Source: Rhizophagus sp. LPA8_4_AMF
Lineage: Eukaryota; Glomeromycota; Glomeromycetes; Glomerales; Glomeraceae
Length of the DNA: 64,000 nucleotides
NCBI GenBank assembly: GCA_021464525.1
Contig: JADRCO010000014.1
Coordinates: forward strand, 1-64,000
Direction of reading: 5' to 3'
Part shown: in pieces, positions 38,362-50,835 of the stretch
Numbering within the stretch: the first letter of the stretch is position 1
Layout of the letters: each line of letters opens with the position of its first letter
Notes under the pieces: model-generated
Databases searched by the model: none
Told to the model about the DNA's origin: nothing
The model's input: the letters and a program-made list of their open reading frames with translations, nothing else
Program-made: the position numbers and the translations under genes

Positions 38362-39625
38362 CATAAATTCCGTGATATAAGGTTATTAATTCAATATAAA
38401 AAACGGATCAACTTTTTTACAGGGTTGTTTTTGTATGTAATTAACAATATAGAAAAAATTATTTGACATTAAAATAAAAGAATAAATCGGTATTAACTAT
38501 CAAATTCCAAGTGCCCAAAATCATGTAATGACCAAAAGTATTATTGGACAAAGTTTTGATGATACCTTGTACTGTTGTAAACGCACACCGGCAAAAAAAA
38601 TGCAATATGGAATATTTTTCATTATACCTCCGTGATTATGTTTATGATCTCATCAACTAAACCAGGTTAATTTCCCAAAATTCGTTTTGTTAATTGAGCA
38701 GACAACACCTGAAATTAAATATCTCAGCAGCTAATTAACTTGAATATCTTAATTAAGATACTTTTTCTTTGGCATAAAATTATTTATTTGTATAAAATTT
38801 ACAAAAATGAGAGATACAGTATTATGAAACAGGACACATTTTCACAAATGTGAAAACTAGATACTTGGAAAGATGATGTCACGCTATAAGACAGACGATC
38901 CGTATAATGTAGAGTGTATAGTAAACTAGTAAAGTAGTACGGGTACGATATGATATAATAAGTAAGGTATTATAATCAAATATAGGTCACGTACTGTCAC
39001 TACCGAAATTACAATATCACATGATAAATAACCCTTTTTTGGGGATAATAAACTTTTTGGCCGGCATTACGGCATTTACTATAGCGTTCTATGTGACAAA
39101 TAATCTGTGACAAATAAATTTTCACTCGACTCGAAAAAGACGTCCCTCGGATAAATATAGTTTTGCGCAAAGCGGAGGGGTGTGACGCATGCGACGAATA
39201 ATTTCTGCGATCACGTGAGTGCAAAACTTTGTTGGGAATATATTCTTCTACTATATTTTTATTAGATGACTTTCGTACCGTACCTGTAAATAATACACCC
39301 AGAGAAACAGGTACGATAAGATCGACAAATGGAGGATCATACCGAATAAAATTTCGTACCTAAAGCACAATACCGTAACAAAGACACAAGAACATACCGT
39401 AACTATATAAATAACACCTTATAAGGTAGTACAATTTCATAAACATTAACAAATATTGTACCACAAATAATGATTTAAATTCCTTTTTTTTTTGGGTCCC
39501 CTTTTTTTTCTCAATTTTAATATTTATGACCTTGTAAAAAAAGTCGATCCGTTTTTTATATTATTTCTTCTTTCCGTAAAAGGCTCATATTTCCGGAATT
39601 AATAACCTTATATCACGGAATTTAT
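38362..39625. mobile_element. Inverted-repeat element, about 1.26 kb, family unknown
   Basis: The 29 bases at 38363-38391 recur exactly inverted at 39597-39625 (core ATAAATTCCGTGATATAAGG). A second shared block (AAAACGGATC, then a T run and AC) lies inside each arm, at about 38400-38420 and 39527-39560. The right arm carries about 36 extra bases between the two blocks. The interior has no gene. No clear target duplication was found. The right end lies about 95 bp upstream of the kinase-Sel1 start at 39721, so the element may form part of that promoter region. Confidence 0.6.
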
Positions 39626-39720
39626 CGAATTATTTACATTTTCCGTGAACGGATCCGGGAAAGACATATTTTTACGGAGTTTTTACAGAAATAACGAATA
39701 AATTTTTTATAGGGGGAGAA

Positions 39721-42552
39721 ATGACGACATACAAGCAATTTGACGACCCCGTTGAATGGGTAGAAAAAACAGTTAATATAAAATATTATCCTTATTCCGA
39801 ATTCATTAATATGAAAGAAATTAATAATGGTTCGATCGGAAATATTTATCAAGTGAATTGGAAAGGAACAGACACTCTTTTGGTTGTTAAATCTTCATAT
39901 AAATTAACTGTTAAAGAAATCTTGAATGAGGTAATTCATTTGTAAATTTCAAATGATTGCCAATTGCCAATAGGTAATAAGCAAAATTAGTATTAACTCG
40001 TTAAAATATTTTATAGATAGAAATACAGCGAAAAGTTGATTTTCATCCAAACATTTTACGATTTTATGGAGTTTCAAAACTAGAAACTGCTGGTTTAGCT
40101 AATCAGATAAATAAATATTTGTTAATTCTTGAATATGCTGATGGTGGTTCATTGTATTCTTATTTAAAGGAAACTTTCAACGAACTTGAATGGAATGATA
40201 AATATCGGTTAGCACTGCAACTTGCAAATGCTGTAGAATGTATTCATAATGAAGGAATAATACATTGTGATTTGGTAACACAAACATAATATAATAATTC
40301 ACTGTAATTTATATATTTATTTTTTAAGGTTACTAATATTATATCTATTTTAATTCTGTGTCTTAGCATACGTATAACGTACTCATACATCAAAATAATA
40401 TTAAATTAGCAGACTTTGGTCTATCTAGAAAGATATCTGAAGCATCAAATTATCTTAAAGATGTATACGGTCTGCTACCATACGTAGATCCAAAATGCTT
40501 AGAAAATCAATCTTATGTAATAACTACTAAATCAGATATCTATAGTATTGGTGTCCTTTTTTGGCAGTTATCAAGTGGGCGTAGACCTTTTTATGATGAA
40601 AATACACCGTACGATGCAAGTTTAGCTATAGCTATAAAAAATGGAATGAGGGAAGATATTATTAAAAATACACCACCTGAATATAGTAATTTATACGAAG
40701 GTAAATTATTAAGTTTAAATAATATTATGAATCTACTTTTCAATATTTATTTACGTTGGCTCTTTTTTTTTTTAAAAAAAAAAATTTAGCATGTTGGGCA
40801 GATGATCCTAATAAAAGACCTAGTATACAACAAGTTGTTTTATCTCTAAAATCAATAATTTCTCATGAAAATAATGAAGAAATTAATTCTATCATATATG
40901 TAGAAAATACAGAAAATAAGGTGTCAAAAGAAGATGAATTTACTGATTTAGTAATAAGTGATTTTATACTAAAATATGATTTAGATGATATGACAGAAAA
41001 TGAAATCCCTCCATATATATCAAAACAAGCGAAAAAATTGTTTAGTGAGATAAGTGGTTTAACTATTGAAAAAATTGTTGATAAATTAATTACATTATTG
41101 ATTAAGGTACAAGATAAAAGAGGATATAATTTTATGGAAACAAATCAATTTATTAATCAATGTATTAATCTTTATGATCAAATTCCAAGTAATGACATTT
41201 TTAACTGGCTTGTGAATAATCAAATAAACCCTAAATATATTTTCTTTCTCGGTTTTCTTTATTATAATGGTATTATTGTTGAAAAGAATATTCATGAAGC
41301 ATTTAAATTATTTTCAAAAGCGTCAGAAGATAACTATCATATTGCACAAGTTTATTTAAGTAAATGCTATCAATTAGGAACAGGAACTGAGATTAATCTT
41401 CCATTAGCAATTATTTGTTTGCGTAATGCCATAGAGAATAATAGCATATGTGCACAGCTTTATCTTGGTAATTTATATGAAGATAGTACAGCAGGAACAA
41501 ATGTAGATTTAAACAAAGCTTTTTATTGGTATGAAAAAGCAGCTAATAATGGAAATTTAAGTGCCTTATATCATTTAGGAAAATGTTATCAACTTGGAAA
41601 AGGAATAGAAAAAAACCCTAGTAAAGCATTTGAAATTTATAAAAAATCGGCCGAACAAGAAAATATAAATGCACAATTTTTACTTGGACGTTGTTATTAT
41701 CGTGGAATTGGAACAGATGTTGATCATGTAAAGGCTTTTGAATTATTTAAAATAGCTGCTGAAGAAGGAAATTATAGTAGAGCACAAAATAATTTTGGAT
41801 TTTTACACGAAAACGGAATAGGAACAAAGAAAGATTTAGAAAAGGCTTTTCATTGGTATCATAAGGCAGCAGAAAATGGACATGAAATAGCACAATATAA
41901 TTTAGGTGAATATTATGAGCTAGGAACTGGTGTTGTAAAAGATGAGGTTAAAGCATTTGAATGGTATAAAAAATCGGCTGATAATAATTTTTTGTATGCA
42001 AAATTCTTACTAGGATATTGCTATGTAAATGGTATTGGAACTGAGGTTAATAAGAAAAAAGGACTTGAGTTATATAATAAAGTGGCACAAATTAATGTTG
42101 AACGATATGATTATGATGAAAAATCAATAAACATTTTAGAGAAGATGTGTTGGTGGTATCAGAAAGCAGCAGAAGATGACAGTAAAGTTGCATTATATAA
42201 CTTGGGCAAATGTTGTGAATTAGAGGGTATACTTCAAAATAAAGTTAGAGCATTTGGATTTTATAAAAAATCAGCTGATCAAGGATTTGTAGATGCTCAG
42301 TATAAAGTTGGGTATTGTTATGACCATGGAATTGGAGTGAATATGGACAAAAGAAAAGCCTTCGATTTTTACAAAATAGCTGCTAAAGAAGAAAATCGTG
42401 ATGCACAAAAAAGTCTTGCATTTTTATATGAACAAGGTGAGGGAACAGAAAAGAATATAGAAAAAGCTATTTATTGGTACGAAAAAGCCGTAAAGAATGG
42501 AAGTCATGAAACTAAAGAAAAGCTAGATAAATTATCGTCAAAAAATAGTTAA
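39721..42552 (+). CDS. Kinase-Sel1 fusion protein, 854 aa, about 12 Sel1 units
   Basis: Tandem paralogue of the gene at 30682-35113, about 8.6 kb apart in the same direction. Exons 39721-39930, 40017-40274, 40367-40700, 40790-42552; all three introns fall at the same codons and phases as in the paralogue. The kinase (about residues 15-295) has NGSIGNIY in the glycine loop, Lys in LVVKSS, HCDLHTYNVL in the catalytic loop, ADFGLS, PYVDPK and the SDIYSIGVLFWQLSSGRRP helix. The Sel1 region (about residues 430-850) has 12 units. The first six and last three align with the ends of the longer paralogue, and the middle has a degenerate unit. Probably a kinase with a protein-binding solenoid; substrate unknown. 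Confidence 0.92.
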
Positions 42553-43044
42553 TAGTTAAAATTAGGCATTTTTGGTTACTTATTTAATTTATTTTTTTAT
42601 ATTTTTTTATTTAATTAAAAATTTGGCAGTTTTTGGGAGGCTTTGATTTTTAATTATTAAGAATTCATGATATCTGATATTTTGAACAAAAAAATATTTA
42701 AACGCTAACTAAATTCGCATGTTAAGCTTCATATTAATTCTTAATATCTAAAAGATCTATACACCAAAGATTTTCTACATTTAATTTTTAACTAATGTGT
42801 TTAATTCATATTAAATACTTTATTCATTTCATAAATACATATTGAAAGAGATCTAAATTTTATTTCCTTCGAAATTTTGAATTATATTAATTTTGATTTT
42901 TATAAAATAACGCATATTAATATTACATGGTATAATTTATTTTAATACTATAAAATAATTTTAACAAAAAACAGATATATATATATTTAATCATACAACT
43001 CTGCCATTTCCCTCTAAATATTAATAAATATATAACAAATAAAT
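42553..43044. other. Convergent intergenic region
   Basis: AT-rich spacer between the 3' ends of the kinase-Sel1 gene and the SCYL2 gene. Both terminators must lie here, but no clear signal stands out. Confidence 0.5.
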
Positions 43045-46000
43045 TTACGAATAAGGATCGAACATCGTTAAATCTCCCTTGCTTATTTTTTGGTTAGTAC
43101 TTGAATTATTATTACTATTGTTGTTGTTGTTGTTTGACTTATTTGAATTTACGGGTTGAAGTATACTTCCGGCATTAAACATAGGTTGAGGAGGAGTATT
43201 CATATTCTTATTCAAATTAAGTGTATTGTTATTTTTGTTTGGCAATGATGAAATTGAATTAAATTGGGAACTAAAACTTGTGTTTGTATTTGTATTAGGT
43301 GAATATATATTGTTTAAAGATGGAGTATTTGATGATGGCCTAGACGTGTTCATTGTATTTGAATGATCAAAATTTTGTTGCGACATTCGTGATGAAGTTG
43401 CTATTGAATTAAAAAGACTTGATGAAATTGAAGTAGTAGTTGAAGTTGATGAAAGTGTTCCTGTTTTTGAAGAATTTGGTGGCGGTAATGATGGAATTAT
43501 ATCAAGTGAAGGTTTAGATGTTGTGGAAAATGAATTTATTGATTGTGTCTGTGAATGAGCTTTACTTCCTGCATAAGAATTTGTTGAATTTAATGAATTA
43601 CGAGGTTTTGGTGATATTGGAGTAATTCCTCCATTTGTTATGAAGAAATCAGATTGAACGGATGATGATGATATTTTTCTATCACTTTTCGTCGAATTCT
43701 AATAATTAAAAAAAAAATTATTAGCAAACCTATAAAATTTTAGAGAGAAAAGGTTTTGAATAAAAAAGCGTACCATGTTAGAAGATCCTAATGTAGTCAT
43801 AAATTCGGCAACAGGATTATTACCCGGTGTATCAAAAGGATCCGATGGAATTTCAATAGCACCATTACTTATGCCATTTCTTGTATTACCATTTATTGTT
43901 CCTCCTGATGAACCAACAAGCTTTTCAAAATCAACAGGAACTTCATTATCACTACTTTTTCCTCCTTCTACATACTTCTTTGTATTATCTTCAATATTCT
44001 TAATGTCTTGAAGTTGACGAGAATGATCCTGTTCAACTTTAATAGACAATTTTTTGATCACATCCATGAATTTTTGAAACTAAAAAGGGGTGAGAAATTT
44101 AGTACAGAGAATTTTTCTTAAAAAAAACTTCTTAATAAATTATATAATTTCATACCTGTTGAAGATTTAACGTTGGAACAACAGATAACCTCCATAATTG
44201 TGGTATTATTTCAGTAGCTATAACATCTTTTTCTCCATTCTTGCCCATTTCTTCGAACACTGATAGCGTAGTAACCTATAATATTAAAGCATATTAAATA
44301 TATATAATGCCTAAATTTAATTATAACAAAAAAATTATTTACCATTACAGTAGCTTCTTTTGTCTTGATACCTTTTAACAAAGGTATAAGTTTTTCCGTT
44401 ATTGTAAACTACACAACAAAAAGAGAAAAATTAATAATGTAAGCAATTATAAACTGAAATAATCCCTAATTAACAAATAGACCTACATTATCCAAAAATT
44501 TTATTAATGATTGAAGGCAGACTAAAGTTGTAATTTTAATGGATAATAGTGTAGTACGAATAAACAAATTCTGTTAAAAATTATAAAAATATAAAAATCA
44601 TTAATTATAATTGAATCTATATTTGTTAGAAAAATTACTTCTTTATACCTGAATCCTTGGAAATAATGAATTCTTAACAGTCGAAATATCTAAAGAATCT
44701 GCTATCGCTGGAATAATTTTAAGAACTTTGTCTTGTATTGCAGGTGTTTTAGCTTCCAACGCATGATAAATTAAAGGCATTACATCTATGGTGCGCGTAA
44801 AGTTAGTAAAATTTATAATATAAAAAGTTAAATTTGTTTATAAAAATACCTTCTTTAAATATATAAGATGAGGTTTTTTGTTGAAACAAATCAATATTAT
44901 CAAGGCAAGTTATCATGTTCTGCATTGGTTCAGAAACCGAAAATATTGGTTTAAGAAGACTAAGAACTTTTTCGCAAAAATCATTAGGAGATAATTTTTG
45001 TGCTATAAAGAAAATATTAGGAAGAGTATAAGCCAAAAGTGAATGATCCTTTATTTCCTGAAGAAGAGATGGTAAAATCTAAATCATATTTAAATATATT
45101 AGTTAATAACAAATTATTACCTTCTATATAAATAAAAATGTATTTTAATGTAAATTTACCTTGCGAACTAGCACTCTTTCAGGAAATTGCGGCAAAATTC
45201 TGATTAAGCCTTTCATAAAATTTGCTTTGTCATCTGCGGTTTTCTCAGGAAAGCTTTCAAAGAATTTAACAGTTGAAACTAAGACATTATCAAAGTATTT
45301 GCACGTTTGAAATTCAGCTGCAGTCATTCTCTGAGATGGATATCGTGTAATAAGATTATACATAACCTCTAAACAATAAAAATATACATACCGATTAGAT
45401 ATTTAATTATTATAATAAAATAAAATTAATTTTCAAAAACTACCATGAAGATGGTAAGGAAGATGGTCATAATTTATCGATGATAAATTTTCCATATTTT
45501 TTCGATATGTGTGAATACTATTGTGGTTTTCCATTGGAGGCTTGCCATGTCTATGCACCGTATATATTAAACAACCAAGCGCAAACATGTCATTCGCGAA
45601 ATCAAGATTCTCATCCAATACGTATTCAGGCGCTAAATTTACAAAATAAATCGAAGACAATAAGTTTTTTTTAGTATGTTGTGCGCTAACTGTAAGTTCG
45701 CACTTCAGATGGATAATTGTGGCCACTCTCTTAAAGCATCATAAAATTGACCAAAAAATTAGATCGGTCGTCATCTGAGGCACAACAAATTTAAAGAACT
45801 TAGGTATATTTACCCATGAAATCATAATTTTTTTGCGCGTAACTTGGTATTCGAACATCATAATCCGGATATTCGTAAGGTACTGGGGAATCAGGATTAT
45901 TGAGAAAAGTGCCGAATCCAAATCTAATATATATATATATATACATTTTTTTTTTTTTTTTTTTCGACAAGATAAATTAAACCCGTAAAATCTAATTAAA

Positions 46001-46983
46001 AAATGATTAAATTTAAATTACCCTCCAATTTTCCAGTCTCCCTAATTAAAATAAATATAAGCATCAGTTATTCTTTAAATAAAAAATTTTATTTATTATA
46101 TCTATACCTTTGTATTTACAAATATTGCTTCCGGAACAAGATTTGAATGAACAATTTTAGCATCATTATGACAAAATTGTAAGCCTTTTCCGACTTGAAG
46201 TAAGCCCTTTTGAATCTACATAAAATTATTTTTTAAAAATATTACATTTCAAGAAAACGTTGCTAAATAATTTGTACCTCTAACTCATCCATATCAAAAT
46301 TCTTAATGTCGCTCGGGATAGGAGATAAATTATCATAATTTCCAAGTAAATTTGATAGAGAAGCCAAAATAGGTTCAGTTGCAAATGTGATAACTGTTCT
46401 TGTTTCCTCAACAGCTTCAACAACTTCTAATAGTGATGGATGGCGAAGTCGTGACAATTGACTAGCCTAAAATCAAATACAAATAAGTAAAAATATATTT
46501 AAAATTAAAATAATTTTTTTTATTACCTCTTTTTTTAAAACTGTATAAACCCTTTCGGTCTCTTTTTTATCATAACCTTTCCTTAAAGGATTGTCTATAA
46601 TTTTTTTTTCAAACATCTAAATAATATTTATTCATTATTCATTATTATAATAACCCAATTAATTTAAGATTTAGATTTCTAATACCCACAAATACGGCTA
46701 CTTTTTGTCCTGTCGTCTTTTTAGTACCTATCAATAATTAAATTAGATTAATACGAACCATTTTAAAAAATTATTTAAGAAAACAACATATCACCCACCT
46801 GTAAAGATCTTCCATAAACCTGAACTGGCAACTTGTTCACCAAGATCATATTGACGAAGCGTTGACGTTCCAGCTACATAGGATACAACTAAAAAACAAA
46901 GAACGATCATTAAATCAAGTAAATTTATTATAATACTTCAAAAAAAAAGAAAGTAAATAACCTGTTTTAACTTGCTGAAACAT
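43045..46983 (-). CDS. SCYL2: SCY1-like pseudokinase, SCYL2 family, 886 aa
   Basis: Membrane-traffic pseudokinase; SCYL2 proteins act with clathrin at endosomes and the trans-Golgi. Seventeen exons from 46983 to 43045, all phase-checked (exon 1 46962-46983, last exon 43045-43698). The kinase-like domain (about residues 10-310) starts [20 protein letters not shown]. It has [36 protein letters not shown], and HSNLVPEAI where HRD should be. GFGFG replaces DFG, then [20 protein letters not shown]. The HRD Asp is absent, so catalysis is unlikely. Residues about 320-600 are HEAT-like ([48 protein letters not shown]). The C-terminal 250 residues are Ser/Asn/Thr-rich and disordered, with a poly-Asn run near residue 860. 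Assignment follows motif order against known animal SCYL2. Confidence 0.92.
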
Positions 46984-47376
46984 TTCTTTTATAAAACAAT
47001 TTTATAATAAGAGAATTCAGCAAATAAAAATCAAATTCTATTTAACTTATGACAAAAGAAAGACACAAATTAAAAAGGTATATCCTAAAGAAAATATAAG
47101 AATTTATTTGTCGTTGTGTTTTAATCGTTTTTATTGGAAATAATTTATAAGAAACGAAAAAGGTTTTTTTTGATAAGGTTGATTGATGAGAGAACCATTT
47201 TTTTAAACCGTTTTTTTTTGTACTGGCGTATTGCTGATCAAATAAATATTCATTGGTTCATTCATTGCACGTGAAAGTAAAATATTAATTGTGTACAAAC
47301 TAGGTCTAACTTTAAACAAGTGGCAAGTATATCAAGTAAATCAAGATTTGTACGGAACGAACAAAAAATGAAAACG
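46984..47376. other. 5' flank of the SCYL2 gene
   Basis: Promoter-side sequence of the minus-strand SCYL2 gene, AT-rich with T runs. Nothing else is recognisable. Confidence 0.45.
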
Positions 47377-47479
47377 GGGCGATGATGATTTGGCTACCTA
47401 TATGGCATTGTGACATCAGCCAGAGATTGCTTTATTCTCCGGGTAAATTTTTAGACGAGTGAAAGTTCCCGTTATTATT

Positions 47480-48190
47480 AAATTGAACAAGAGGGCCTTG
47501 GACAAAAGTTCCAGCGTATACTAATCATTTGCAAAGTACTGTGAAGGAGTTTTGGAAATAATAATAGGGCTGTGTCAACTGAGAAAGTGGAGATCGTAGA
47601 GAGGTATAGAAAAAGAGCGTTAAATGACAATGAAAAGGAGGAAAAGGAGAAAGGTGGATCAGCGAGTTCAACGTATCTACAAATGAAGTGGTTGATATTA
47701 TAAAGAATATACAACAAACAAAATAGAATATGTTCGTTACGATAATTCAGCTACGGAGGAAGATACGGAAAAGTTAGACGAGAAAATTGACGAGTTACAA
47801 AAAATCTTTGAAGTTAACGAATAACGCGATGGAATGAGAGAAAGTAGCTTGTATAGCGGTAGCTAACGTAGCGGCGAGTAAGGGAGTAAAGTTTGAAAAC
47901 ATCGTGGAATGGAAGGAAAAGGTGCTTTTGAGACTGAATATTTTGTGATTAGTAACGAAATTGTTCGTTTAGCGGAAAAAAGTAAAGTAATTGTGGAATT
48001 TATAGATCCAATTGTAGATTACTAACGGTTTCTTTTCTTTTGTAGGTTTTGTATAGGGAATTTATGCAGATTCAATAGAAATAGATATAGACAGTCCTTT
48101 ATAGGTAGTTAAATTAGTTATAAAGATAATATTTACTATGAGTTTATTTTAATAAAGAAATGCGTTGCTAATGAAAAAAAAAAAGAAAGA
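47480..48190 (+). pseudogene. Decayed charged-protein gene ending in poly(A)-like tract
   Basis: Plus-strand pieces read as a charged helical protein (EKVEIVERYRKRALNDNEKE from about 47575, then EKEKGGSASSTYL, and EEDTEKLDEKIDELQKIFEV in another frame), with shifts and stops between them. AATAAA at 48151 is followed about 20 bases later by an A-rich run (48174-48200). That arrangement resembles the end of a reverse-transcribed mRNA. Introns are not visible, which fits a retrocopy but is weak evidence in a broken gene. Family unknown. Confidence 0.4.
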
Positions 48191-48360
48191 AAGAAATAAT
48201 AGTTCCAACTTCCAAGAACTGATTTGATTACGATGGATGATGCACAAGTACCGAATAACAATAATCCAAATGAGGTATTGCAAGAACAACAAACACAAAT
48301 TTGATCATTATTTATTTTTTTTTGTTACATATAAAAAAACATGCCCTATCGTTAACCATT

Positions 48361-49600
48361 AAGCCCGTGGTCTTCGAACCATATGAAAATAAAATTTTTT
48401 ATTTATAGCTATGAATAATTATGAAATGATGCTATTTCATGCTAACAATCTTCTATTTGATTTCTAATTAGTTCAATATTAATAATACCAGAATTTGTCT
48501 TAATGATCTTATTGGGTATATTTTAATCCAATATTTTTTCATATATTCAGTAGTAATGTTAGGTTTTAGACAAATTTTTAGAATTTGAATAAACTTTTCA
48601 ATACTGCCTGGTAATACTAGAGCCATAAGTTTTTAAGTGCCATTCATCTGATATAATGGTAGTATTATTAAGACTCTTTCATTTGAAATCCAACTCTGCT
48701 TCTCAATACTTATTGAACTTGCAACATTACTAATACACCAATTTTTTTCTTTTGAAACACAAATACAATATGTAGTCAGTAATCAGAGAAATACTAATTG
48801 TGATAGATTTAAAAAAATAATCACAATGCAGATTGAAAGTTTTTCCAATTCTAACTGGATATATGACTTGCTTTACATTTATTCATATTACTAATATTAA
48901 CTAATAAAAATTTCTTTGTTATCATCATTATTAATTTTTACATAAAATTAATACTAATTATAAATTCTTAAGTATAACCATTACTTTTATCAAATGCTAT
49001 AGAAGAGGCTTAAATAATTTTCTTTCACTATTATAACTATTATTAATATCTTCACTATGATTATCTTCACTATTATTATTTCTATTATTACTATTATTAC
49101 CATCATCAGAATAATTGCTATCTTTATCATTATTATCCTTTCTTTTTTTAAAAAAATCTTGAACCTTTTTATCAATTGGCTTTTTTTACCAAATTTTTTT
49201 AAAGTTTTACTATTATTTATTTTTAATTTTTAATTCAAATATTTAGCTTATAATTTTAAATTCATTATCTAATATTTTTTCAAGTTGTTATTTTAAATTA
49301 ATGAGCTTAATAAATCTGTTATCTAATAAGTAATGTATGTAAAGTTATAATCTTCATAAAAGTTGAAATTTATAAATATACTGATTGCAATTTTGATAAA
49401 AGATCAATATCTTTTCAATAAACAAATATTTTATAATTGTTTTATATTTATATTATAAAAATAAACTCTAAAAAATAGCTATATTTACTGTAAAAAATAA
49501 TTTTAAATTAATTATATACTTTACATTACACTTAATATTATTCAACTCAAAATAGATTCTATTATAAACAATATTATTAGTATTATTATTTTTTTTTTAT
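48361..49600 (-). pseudogene. AT-shifted dead copy of the 434-aa unknown gene
   Basis: Aligns along its length to the minus-strand gene at 9898-11305, including the 3' end (TTCATGCTAACAATCTTCTA beside TTCATACTAACAATTTTCTA), the acidic tract and the N-terminal region. Most coding potential is lost through stops and small gaps. In one stretch of about 105 bp (49240-49350 against 10930-11040) I count by eye about 15 C-to-T or G-to-A changes and about 3 others. Part of the region matching 10000-10190 is missing. The Ile-rich open frame at 48990-49175 is the mutated acidic tract (Asp/Gly codons turned AT-rich), read in a shifted frame. Confidence 0.7.
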
Positions 49601-50395
49601 TTTAACAATTTTTTTAAATGAAATAGTAATCCCTTTATTTTTTATAAATTTAAAGTTATAAAATAATAAATATCTGTATTTTTTACTAAATATATAATAA
49701 TAATAATTTTATCAAATTAAATTTTTTTTTTAACTTGTATAATTTGATTTATAAAATAATTCAATTCTTATTTCCTGAAAATTAAAATTAATTTAAAGTT
49801 TTTAAATTCACTAATAATTTTATCTATTATTATACAGCAGTAAATAATTTTATTACCAAAGTATAAGCTTTTTTTTATGTAAGAAAAAGTAATTTAATAA
49901 TAATAAATAATTTATTATTATTAAAATATTTAAAAATAATCTTTATTATAATTAACTTTTACTTTTTAATATTAGTAAAAAAATTAGTTTTAAGAAAAGC
50001 TAATTTATTATTTAATATTTTAAAAAAACTAATAATTTATTTTTAGAAATTTGAATTTGTTTTTATTAAAATCAAATTTACTTTTTTAATAATATTGTGA
50101 AATTTTTAAACTGATTTTTAATAATTTTATTTTATTAATATTAAATTTAAAAATATTTTTATAAGAAATATCACCTACAATTTATATAATTTATAGATAT
50201 TATTTTTTTTGCATTATAAAATATTAAAAATTTAAATTGAAAATATCTTAAAAAATATATATATTTATATAAAAATTTATTAAATTTATAATTATTTAAA
50301 TAGAATTTTATTTACTTCTAATAATCACTATAAATGTAAAATAAAATTTATATAAATATTTTATATTTTATTATATATAGATAAAAATATTACAC

Positions 50396-50569
50396 TAGTG
50401 ACACTTATTACGTAATTATTAAAGAGGGGAGGGGGATAGTCAAAATCTTATATTACACTTAATAAAAGCATATATTTATAATATAATAATTTGATTGACT
50501 GTTAAATCTGGCAAAAGAGGAAGGGGGTAAGTTTATATTAAACTAAATATTATGTAATATGTGTCACTG
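50396..50569. mobile_element. MITE-like element, 174 bp
   Basis: Ends are inverted: (T)AGTGACAC, one base, then TATTAC at the left; CAGTGACACATATTAC as the complement of the right end. The first nine bases match the terminus of the MITE at 15964-16142. Two G-rich direct repeats (GAGGGGAGGGGG-like, 50421 and GAGGAAGGGGG-like, 50517) flank the middle. No target duplication is clear. Confidence 0.5.
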
Positions 50570-50835
50570 CCCTTATTGTAATTTTTTTTTTTAAAACTAA
50601 TTAGCCAATAAAATTGCAATAAAAATTTAATTGAATTAACTTCCATTAAAAGTAGACAAATAAACAGAATTTTATATATTAAATTTTTCCAAAAATCTTA
50701 TAATAAGTTTACTAAATTTTATAATATATAATAGCAATTTTATTTATAATAGATTTCATCTTTCATTAAAATTTTACTATCATTTTAAATAAATTTTAAT
50801 ATAATTTTTTTATATTTTACTTTTTACAATTTTTA

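Larger units (their letters stand above)
47377..49600. repeat. Segmental duplication, copy 2 (partner at 9060-11340)
   Basis: Matches copy 1 at 47377-47580 (shared AGAGGGCCTTG block, about 47488) and again from about 48350 (AAGCCCGTG motif) to 49600, in the same orientation. The second block is clearly more AT-rich than its partner, with differences mostly C-to-T and G-to-A. Confidence 0.75.

Noticed and set aside
48231-48304. Short frame beginning MDDAQVPNNNN after the A-rich tract
   Set aside because: Only 23 codons before a stop; may be a relic but nothing supports a gene.
48990-49175. Ile-rich minus-strand open frame
   Set aside because: It is the AT-mutated acidic tract of the dead gene copy, read in a shifted frame.
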